From an uncultured Gammaproteobacteria bacterium (GTDB taxonomy: Bacteria > Pseudomonadota > Gammaproteobacteria > Xanthomonadales > Xanthomonadaceae), in assembly GCA_946885735.1 (NCBI GenBank), contig CAMPGW010000091.1:1-11941 (forward strand): a DNA stretch of 11,941 nt, read 5' to 3'. Below the pieces are notes generated by a model, which saw only the letters and a program-made list of their open reading frames with translations, made no database searches and was not told where the DNA came from. The translations under genes were made by a program, and so were the position numbers. Shown piece by piece: positions 1-5,230 of this stretch. The stretch's first letter is position 1. Every line of letters starts with the position of its first letter.

Positions 1-1716
1 GCGGCGCCCACGCAGCCACTGACCACCGTCGCGGAACGCTCCGGCTTCCGCCAGACCGGTCGCTACGACGAAGTCGTCGCGCTGTGCGAACGGTTCGAGC
101 GCGCCTATCCGGGCAAGGTGCGCTGCTTCGAATTCGGCCGCACGCCGGAGGGTCGGCCGATGCTGGCGCTGGCGGCATCGCAGCGGGGCCTGCTGACCGC
201 GGAAGCCGCGCGCGCGGCGGGGGTGCCGGTCACGCTGGTGCAGGGCGGCATCCATGCCGGCGAGATCGACGGCAAGGATGCGGGCTTCCTCGCACTGCGC
301 CAGGTGCTCGATGGCAAGGCCGCGCGCGGCGCGCTCGATCGCCAGGTGCTGGTGTTCGTGCCGGTCTTCAACGTCGACGGCCACGAGCGCTTCGGCCGCT
401 GGAACCGTCCGAACCAGCGCGGCCCGGAGCAGATGGGCTGGCGCACCACGGCGCAGAACTACAACCTCAACCGCGACTACGCCAAGGCCGACAGCCCGGA
501 AATGCAGGCGATGCTGGCGCTGGTGAACGCATGGGATCCGCTTGCCACCATCGACCTGCACGTGACCGACGGCGCGCAGTTCGAGCACGACGTCTCGATC
601 CAGGTGGAGCCCGTGTACGCCGGCGACGAGGCCCTGCGGGCGGCGGGCAAGTCCTTGCGCGACGGCGTCATCGCCCGCCTCGCCGAACAGGGTTCGCTGC
701 CCCTGCACTTCTACCCCTCGTTCCGCGTCACCGACGACCCGAGTTCGGGTTTCGAGGACGGGGTGTCGCCGCCGCGCTTCTCCACCGGCTACTTCCTGTT
801 GCGCAACCGCTTCGCCATGCTGGTGGAGACGCACAGCTGGAGGGACTACCCGCATCGCGTCCGCGTCACCCGCAACACGGTGGTGTCGGTGCTGGAACAC
901 GTCGCGCGCCACGGCGCAGAGTGGCAGGCGCTGGCACGCGCCGCGGATTCGCGGGCGGCGGCACTGGCCGGATCGACGGTGGCGCTCGACTACAAGGCCA
1001 GCGAGGCCAGCCGGATGATCGACTTCCGCGGCTATGCCTACACCCGCACGCCTTCCGAGATCTCCGGCGCGCTGATGACGCGCTACGACGAGAAGACCCC
1101 GCAGCTCTGGCGCGTCCCCCTGCGCGACGCGGTGCAACCGAGCCTGCAAGTGGCCGCCCCGGGCGCGGGCTACCTCGTACCGGCCGCGCATGCCGCCGCC
1201 GTGTCCGCGAAACTTCGACAGCACGGCATCGCGTTCGACACCCTCGGCCAGGCCCGGCCTGCTCTCGCGGTCGAGGCCTTCCGAGCCGCATCGACGGCCT
1301 TCGCCGCCGTGTCGGTGGAAGGCCACCAGCGCCTGGCGGTGACCGGACGATGGGAGCCGGACACCCGCGACGTTGCCGCGGGCGCGCTGTTCGTTCCGAT
1401 CGCCCAGCCCTCCGCGCGCCTGGTGATGGCCCTGCTCGAGCCGCAGGCGCCCGACTCGCTGGCGGCCTGGGGCATCTTCAACAACGCCTTCGAGCAGAAG
1501 GAGTACATGGAGGATTACGTGGCCGAGGCGGTCGCGCGCGAGCAGCTGGCCGCCGACCCCGCGCTGGCCGCCCAGTTCGCCGCCAGGCTGCGCGACGATC
1601 CCGCCTTCGCTGCCAGCGCCGCGGCGCGCCTGCAGTTCTTCGCCCGCAGGCACGCCTCATGGGACGAGCGTTACAACCTGCATCCGGTGCTGCGGGTCGC
1701 GACCGACCCGCGCTGA
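1..1716 (+). CDS. M14-family zinc carboxypeptidase-like protein, 5' end outside window
   Basis: The frame is open from base 1, so the true start lies upstream; the GTG at 118 falls inside the conserved domain and is not the start. Counting from base 1, 571 residues are visible. Seen: the zinc motif HAGE (His85, Glu88), an NLNRDY segment matching the Asn-Arg substrate-binding pair of M14 enzymes, the third zinc ligand in TIDLHVTDG (His187), and the catalytic glutamate in MLVETHSW (Glu276). All core catalytic elements are therefore present. About 290 further residues follow the catalytic Glu, well beyond a minimal carboxypeptidase domain; I do not recognise a named domain there. Members of this family are usually exported metallopeptidases that trim peptides from the C-terminus, but any signal peptide would be outside the window, so location is inferred. 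It converges on the CBS-protein gene, with only five bases between the stop codons. Family assignment is firm; substrate is unknown. Confidence 0.9.
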   Translation, partial: AAPTQPLTTVAERSGFRQTGRYDEVVALCERFERAYPGKVRCFEFGRTPEGRPMLALAASQRGLLTAEAARAAGVPVTLVQGGIHAGEIDGKDAGFLALRQVLDGKAARGALDRQVLVFVPVFNVDGHERFGRWNRPNQRGPEQMGWRTTAQNYNLNRDYAKADSPEMQAMLALVNAWDPLATIDLHVTDGAQFEHDVSIQVEPVYAGDEALRAAGKSLRDGVIARLAEQGSLPLHFYPSFRVTDDPSSGFEDGVSPPRFSTGYFLLRNRFAMLVETHSWRDYPHRVRVTRNTVVSVLEHVARHGAEWQALARAADSRAAALAGSTVALDYKASEASRMIDFRGYAYTRTPSEISGALMTRYDEKTPQLWRVPLRDAVQPSLQVAAPGAGYLVPAAHAAAVSAKLRQHGIAFDTLGQARPALAVEAFRAASTAFAAVSVEGHQRLAVTGRWEPDTRDVAAGALFVPIAQPSARLVMALLEPQAPDSLAAWGIFNNAFEQKEYMEDYVAEAVAREQLAADPALAAQFAARLRDDPAFAASAAARLQFFARRHASWDERYNLHPVLRVATDPR

Positions 1717-1725
1717 ACCGTTCAG
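1713..1725. terminator. short inverted repeat spanning two convergent stop codons
   Basis: CTGAAC-C-GTTCAG is a perfect 6-base inverted repeat with a one-base centre; as a hairpin it would be five pairs with a CCG loop. The TGA of the peptidase gene lies in one arm and the stop of the CBS-protein gene in the other. No T-run follows on either strand, so a classical intrinsic terminator is not supported. It may be a weak bidirectional stop or a chance result of facing TGA/TCA codons. Confidence 0.25.
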
Positions 1726-2147
1726 AGGTCGGTGGACACTTCCTTGACCACCGACTGCGTGGTCGAGGCATTGGCGGTGCGCACGACATCGGCGAGGGAC
1801 ACGATGCCGATCACGCCGCCCTTGTCGTCGACCACCGGCACGCGGCGGATCTTGGCGCTCTCCATCACCTCGCAGCAGTCCTCCAGGCTGGTGTCCGGGC
1901 TGACGGCGATGCAGGGCGTGGTCATGCAGTCGGAGGCGCGGGCGTCGGCGGAGTTCTTGCCCTGGGCGACGATGCGCGTGGCGATGTCGCGGTCGGTGAT
2001 CACGCCGGCCAGCTTGCGGCTCATCATGTCCTCGACGACCGGGATCTCGCCGCAGTCGTTCTCGACCATCAGGCGCGCGACCTCGGTCAGCGAGGAATTG
2101 GGCGTGCAGCAGGCAGGGTTTTCGGTCATCACGTTGCTGACGGACAT
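1722..2147 (-). CDS. CBS-domain-pair protein, cysteine-rich
   Basis: This is a 141-residue protein made almost entirely of two CBS motifs. CBS1 covers about residues 3-60 (NVMTENP, then GEIPVVED and LAGVITDRDIA). CBS2 covers about 73-130 (DCMTTPC, then IRRVPVVDDKGGVIGIVSLADV). The paired 'xxVMT...GVIxxxD' pattern is diagnostic. Stand-alone CBS pairs bind adenine nucleotides or related ligands and act as energy or ligand sensors; the ligand here cannot be read from sequence. It has no signal peptide or membrane segment, so it is probably cytosolic. The ATG start is supported by a GAAGGAG ribosome-binding site nine bases upstream. It has seven cysteines (13, 14, 32, 74, 79, 91, 92), including two adjacent CC pairs, which is high for such a domain. 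It lies 123 bases downstream of the diguanylate cyclase gene on the same strand, so it may be co-transcribed. Confidence 0.92.
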   Translation of the reverse strand: MSVSNVMTENPACCTPNSSLTEVARLMVENDCGEIPVVEDMMSRKLAGVITDRDIATRIVAQGKNSADARASDCMTTPCIAVSPDTSLEDCCEVMESAKIRRVPVVDDKGGVIGIVSLADVVRTANASTTQSVVKEVSTDL

Positions 2148-2156
2148 GGGGGCGGG

Positions 2157-2163
2157 CTCCTTC
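2157..2163 (-). promoter_or_regulatory. ribosome-binding site of the CBS-protein gene
   Basis: On the minus strand GAAGGAG precedes the ATG at 2147 by nine bases. It is a near-consensus Shine-Dalgarno sequence and fixes the start of this gene. Confidence 0.75.
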
Positions 2164-2264
2164 GGTTGCCGGCGGATCCGGCGGAGTTCCAGCTTGGTTG
2201 CCCGGGCCTCCCGTGCTCCGTGCGACGACGCACATAGGCGGTCCGGCGCCCGCCGGCGGTTGCC
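2164..2264. repeat. three direct copies of GGTTGCC in an intergenic region
   Basis: GGTTGCC (plus-strand reading) occurs at 2164-2170, 2196-2202 and 2258-2264, all in the 123-base gap between the diguanylate cyclase and CBS-protein genes. Start-to-start distances are 32 and 62 bases, close to three and six helical turns. The same 7-mer also appears inside coding sequence elsewhere in the window (near 3137 and 4174), so it is not unique to this gap. It could be a protein-binding array or chance in GC-rich DNA. Confidence 0.25.
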
Positions 2265-2270
2265 CGCGCT

Positions 2271-3221
2271 TCAGGCGGGGTCGTCCACCACGGTGCGATT
2301 GCGGCCCTCGTTCTTGGCCTGGTAGAGCGCGGCGTCGGCGCGGGCCAGCCAGGCCTGCCAGTCCTCGTCGGGCCTTAGCGCGGCCGCGCCGATCGACACC
2401 GTCACGGCGGCGCCGCGGCATTGCAGCTCGTCCGCCACGCGCCTGCGCAACTGCTGGTCGATGGAACCGAGCGCGCCGCGATCGGCGGCCGGCATCAACA
2501 GGACGAATTCCTCGCCGCCGAAGCGGAAGCAGCGGTCGCCCTGGCGGGTGCTACGCCGCAGCAGGTCGGCGAAGGCCACCAGCACTTCGTCGCCCGCTTC
2601 GTGGCCGTGTTCGTCGTTGATGCGCTTGAAGTGGTCGAGGTCGAGCATGGCCAGCCCGAACGGCACCCGCGCACGCCGGTGTTCTTGCACGGCGATACCC
2701 AGTTCGCGTTCCATGGCGCGGCGGTTCTGCACGCCGGTCAGCGAATCGAGCGTGGCCAGCGCCTCCAGGGCCTTGCGCTGCCGCTCGGTGCGCGAGGCGA
2801 AGACGAAGGCGACCAGGCCCGACACCGTCGCGGTGACCAGGAACATCGCCAGCTGCGTGTTCGACTCGTAGGCCTTGCCCTGCACGACCAGGAACAGGAA
2901 GGCGAAGGCGGTCATCGCCACCGCCTTGCCACGATCGAGCAGCAGGAAGTTGCCGAGCAGCGCCGGATACATCCAGAACAGGCCGGGCGGGCCGAGCACG
3001 GTCGCGCTGGCCAGGCAGCCCACCGTGTTCACGATCGCCAGCACCAGCGTGGACTGCTCGCGCCGGCCTCCGCGCCAGGAATGCGCCACGGCCAGGCAGA
3101 TCAACACGACGATGCCGAGGTCGAGCGCGGCCGCGAGCAGGTTGCCGGTGGCGAAACGGTAGACGGCGAAAGGCCCGATCCCGATCAGCGCGCAGGCGCC
3201 GTAGGAGCTGATGATGGCCAA
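2271..3221 (-). CDS. membrane-bound diguanylate cyclase (GGDEF domain), 5' end uncertain
   Basis: It makes c-di-GMP from two GTP. Counted from the TTG at 3221 (316 residues), about six hydrophobic segments lie at 9-25, 28-48, 57-77, 81-96, 100-117 and 123-143, followed by a GGDEF domain at about 155-312. Seen: LDSLTGVQNRRA at 158-169, the metal-binding LDLDHFKRIND (Asp194), the active-site GGEEF at 235-239, and VSIGAA near 275. RQGD at 226-229, five residues before GGEEF, matches the inhibitory I-site RxxD, so product feedback is likely. The membrane part resembles an integral sensor but I cannot name its family. The start is a problem. TTG 3221 has no ribosome-binding site, no ATG or GTG lies between it and an in-frame TGA at 3267-3269, and a strong site plus ATG sits at 3317 in the same frame but before that TGA. 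Either TTG is used, or the N-terminus is shifted or broken. The gene follows the degenerate REC/GGDEF/EAL gene on the same strand. Confidence 0.88.
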   Translation of the reverse strand: MAIISSYGACALIGIGPFAVYRFATGNLLAAALDLGIVVLICLAVAHSWRGGRREQSTLVLAIVNTVGCLASATVLGPPGLFWMYPALLGNFLLLDRGKAVAMTAFAFLFLVVQGKAYESNTQLAMFLVTATVSGLVAFVFASRTERQRKALEALATLDSLTGVQNRRAMERELGIAVQEHRRARVPFGLAMLDLDHFKRINDEHGHEAGDEVLVAFADLLRRSTRQGDRCFRFGGEEFVLLMPAADRGALGSIDQQLRRRVADELQCRGAAVTVSIGAAALRPDEDWQAWLARADAALYQAKNEGRNRTVVDDPA

Positions 3222-3266
3222 CTGGTCGTCGTGGCGGACGCTGCCAGGCGTTGGATATCCACGCCA

Positions 3267-3317
3267 TCATGAGGCGCCGCCGTGGTGCCGGCCTCCCGCC
3301 GATCGCGCCCGCTTCAT
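3267..3317 (-). other. 16-codon upstream ORF, or detached first codons of the diguanylate cyclase
   Basis: ATG at 3317 is preceded by GGAGGG with seven bases of spacing, the best start signal near this gene. It reads MKRARSAGGRHHGGAS and stops at TGA 3267-3269, in the same reading frame as the diguanylate cyclase. The TGA overlaps an ATGATG (3270 and 3267) that opens another frame, reading MMAWISNAWQRPPRR. The signal may drive a leader peptide, or the real N-terminus may be split here by an indel or a nonsense change. I cannot decide from sequence alone. Confidence 0.35.
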
Positions 3318-3324
3318 GCCCCTG

Positions 3325-3330
3325 CCCTCC
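3325..3330 (-). promoter_or_regulatory. strong Shine-Dalgarno upstream of the diguanylate cyclase
   Basis: Minus-strand GGAGGG lies seven bases before the ATG at 3317. It is far stronger than anything before the TTG at 3221, and it is the main reason to doubt a simple TTG start. Confidence 0.5.
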
Positions 3331-3415
3331 GCCGGTCGGCCCGAGTATGCCGCAGCAGGCGGGGCGGAAATGCCAACCCGGTCACTTCTTCACGGGACTT
3401 GCCTGCGCCGGAGCC

Positions 3416-5098
3416 TCAGGCGCCGAATTGGGTGAACTCGTAGTCCAGGCGCGGGCCGCCGGCTGCGAGCGCATCGCCCTGCACGAAGGAGATGTCGAGG
3501 TCGAACAGCCGCGCCACCGCGCCCACGTCCGACACGCGGTCGGCGACCAGCGCACGCCCGCTGTTGCGCCAGGGCTCGAGCAGGGCGCGGAATCGCGCCG
3601 GCGGCACGCTGTCCACCGCGGCGAGCGGCAATCGCAGCAGGCTGGCGGGAAAGCGCTGCAGCTGGGCGATTCGGCCGAGGTCGCCGGATTCGTCGGACAA
3701 GGCGATCACGATGCCGTGGTCTTCCAGGCGCTGCACGACCCGCACGAGCTCCGGCCGACCCAGCGCCATCTGCGCGTCGAACTCGACGATCAATCCATCC
3801 GAATGCGCCTTGCGTCGCCGCAGCTCGGCGTCCAGCCAGACCAGTTGCGCCTCGCCGAGCGTCGCCAGGTCGAGCGGGACCAGCAACTGCGTCGCGCGCC
3901 CCTGCGCGCGTTCCTGTTCGATGGCCTCGAAGGCACTGAACAGGCTCATTCGGTCGATCATCGGCAGCGCGCCCGCCTCGCGCGCCAGGCCCAGGTACTC
4001 GCTGCGGCCGACGCCTGCCAGCGGGGCGCGGTAGTCGCGCAGGCGCGCATCGAGGCGGTACAGCCCGTCCTCCCCGCGCAAGGGCAGCACCGGCTGGAAC
4101 TCGATGATGACGTTGTCGCCCGCCACTGCTTCCTTCACCCACTCGCGGATGATCAGGACGCGTTCCGGCGGCAGGTTGCCGTGATCGCGGCTGAGGACGC
4201 CATCGAAGCGGTCGCCGCCGAGCCGATGGGCGATCGCCTGCGCGGCATGGGCGGAAGCGAACCATCGGTCGGCCTCGGCCGTGCCACCGGATCCGGGCGC
4301 GAGCGCAATGCCCACCGAGGCGGTGAGTCGCTGTTGCCCGCCCGCCACCGGAAACGGAGCCTGCGCGATGCAGCGGCAAAGCTCCCGCGCGAGGCCTTCT
4401 ATTTCCGGGCGATCGTCGCGTCGCACCAGCAAGCCGAAACCGAAGGGCATCCACAGGGAGTGCGCGTCGCCAGCGGACAGCACGGCGGCGAAACGTGCCG
4501 CGACCGCCTGCTCGAGTTCGTAGGCCGCGGCCTGGCCGAGCGTCTCGGACAAGGGCTTGGCCTGGTCGATGCGCAGGGCCATCAGCACCTGCCAGTCGTC
4601 CGCGCCGGTGTGCAGCACCGAACCCAGCTGCGCCAGGAACTCACCGCGACGCAGGGCGCCCGTACGTCGCGGCGCGCCCGCACCCGCGGCGAGCGGATGA
4701 CTGGCGCGGGACCTGGCAAGGCGCGCACGGATGGTGCCTGCCAGTTCGGCATCGTCGCGTGGCGTGGCCAGTACGTCGTCCGCGCCTTCCGCGATCGCTC
4801 GCTGGCGAAGCTCCGGGATCCACGTCGCATCGGACAGCAGCACGATGACCGGCACGCTGGCCAGGCGCGGAAGGGCGCGCAGCGCCTCGAGCCAGCTCGG
4901 TACGCCGGCGTGGTCGACCACCACGACCTGCGGCCTCGACTCCTCGATGCCGGTCGGTAGATCGTCCTGCGGCGCCAGGAAGCGCGCAGCCATGCCTTCC
5001 GGCGCGAGTACGCCCAACCAGTAGGCTTTCGAGGCCTCGCCTCCGCCCACGAACAGCACGTCGATCCCGGCCGGATCAACCCCGTCGGCCTGGCTCAT
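3416..5098 (-). CDS. degenerate REC-GGDEF-EAL protein, probable c-di-GMP receptor or scaffold
   Basis: This is a 560-residue soluble protein. Residues 12-128 look like a response-regulator receiver: IDVLFVGGG replaces the usual acidic pocket, VVVVD keeps an Asp at 62, and the conserved Lys-Pro is Thr112-Pro113. Residues 153-300 follow a GGDEF fold (LTASVGIALAP at 258-268), but the signature position reads FGFGLL at 219-224. Residues 318-556 follow an EAL fold (EFQPVLPL at 333-340, LIVEFD at 436-441, ALVADRV at 516-522, FVQGDALAAGGP at 538-549). There the EAL motif is DAR (350-352), the DDFG loop is SDESGD (468-473), and the usual Lys is Arg489. It is therefore expected to be neither cyclase nor phosphodiesterase. 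Such proteins, for example FimX, often bind c-di-GMP and signal by interaction. ATG 5098 lacks a good ribosome-binding site but overlaps the stop of a 12-codon ORF (ATGA). Domain reading is confident; role is inferred. Confidence 0.85.
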   Translation of the reverse strand: MSQADGVDPAGIDVLFVGGGEASKAYWLGVLAPEGMAARFLAPQDDLPTGIEESRPQVVVVDHAGVPSWLEALRALPRLASVPVIVLLSDATWIPELRQRAIAEGADDVLATPRDDAELAGTIRARLARSRASHPLAAGAGAPRRTGALRRGEFLAQLGSVLHTGADDWQVLMALRIDQAKPLSETLGQAAAYELEQAVAARFAAVLSAGDAHSLWMPFGFGLLVRRDDRPEIEGLARELCRCIAQAPFPVAGGQQRLTASVGIALAPGSGGTAEADRWFASAHAAQAIAHRLGGDRFDGVLSRDHGNLPPERVLIIREWVKEAVAGDNVIIEFQPVLPLRGEDGLYRLDARLRDYRAPLAGVGRSEYLGLAREAGALPMIDRMSLFSAFEAIEQERAQGRATQLLVPLDLATLGEAQLVWLDAELRRRKAHSDGLIVEFDAQMALGRPELVRVVQRLEDHGIVIALSDESGDLGRIAQLQRFPASLLRLPLAAVDSVPPARFRALLEPWRNSGRALVADRVSDVGAVARLFDLDISFVQGDALAAGGPRLDYEFTQFGA

Positions 5099-5133
5099 TC
5101 GCGGCGCCCGGTCAGGATGTAAACGTCGAGCAT
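5095..5133 (-). other. possible 12-codon leader ORF coupled to the degenerate REC-GGDEF-EAL gene
   Basis: ATG at 5133 reads MLDVYILTGRRE and ends in TGA overlapping the ATG at 5098 (ATGA). A weak AGG lies about five bases before it. The downstream start has no convincing ribosome-binding site of its own, so translational coupling through this short ORF is plausible. It could equally be chance; an ORF this short carries little evidence. Confidence 0.25.
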
Positions 5134-5143
5134 GCGTGCCTGC

Positions 5144-5159
5144 CGGGGGGAACCCCCCG
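5144..5159. repeat. inverted repeat CGGGGGG-AA-CCCCCCG in the divergent intergenic region
   Basis: Two 7-base arms are separated by two bases. It lies between the divergently transcribed degenerate EAL gene (minus) and AsmA gene (plus), beside a possible minus-strand -10 element (TAGACT, plus positions 5160-5165). Position and symmetry fit a dimer-binding operator or a 5'-leader hairpin of the minus-strand transcript. No T-run follows, so an intrinsic terminator is not supported. Confidence 0.4.
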
Positions 5160-5192
5160 AGTCTATCCGCGCGCCTTCGCACACGCCACGGA

Positions 5193-5224
5193 TTGGGTCG
5201 CAGTTCATGGCTGCCGCCTACACT
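5193..5224 (+). promoter_or_regulatory. possible promoter of the AsmA gene, perhaps leaderless
   Basis: TACACT at 5219-5224 keeps the first, second and last bases of the TATAAT consensus and ends six bases before the ATG at 5231. Transcription would then begin at or next to the start codon. TTGGGT at 5193-5198 is a candidate -35, but the 20-base spacer is too long for an ideal sigma-70 promoter. The absence of a Shine-Dalgarno sequence before 5231 agrees with a leaderless mRNA but does not prove it. Confidence 0.25.
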
Positions 5225-5230
5225 CGGCCC

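Noticed and set aside
118..120. GTG at 118 as start of the M14 peptidase
   Set aside because: The frame is open to base 1 and the residues before it (for example RYDEVVALCERFERAYPGK) look like the usual beginning of the M14 domain, so the true start is upstream.
84..2237. Long plus-strand open frame of 717 codons over the peptidase and CBS genes
   Set aside because: It is a shadow frame. Its translation is low-complexity Arg/Ala/Gly/Pro, typical of the wrong frame in GC-rich DNA, and it runs through both real genes including one on the opposite strand.
2250..2259. Palindrome CCGCCGGCGG just after the diguanylate cyclase stop as a terminator
   Set aside because: It has no loop and no T-run, and such GC palindromes are common by chance in this composition.
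3222..3415. c-di-GMP riboswitch before the diguanylate cyclase
   Set aside because: I looked for the conserved GEMM-type elements in the gap and could not find them; the gap is short and GC-rich without a convincing aptamer.
3251..4960. 569-codon plus-strand frame opposite the degenerate EAL gene
   Set aside because: It is antisense to a gene with clear domain patterns, and its own translation is Arg/Gln/His-rich with no recognisable motif.
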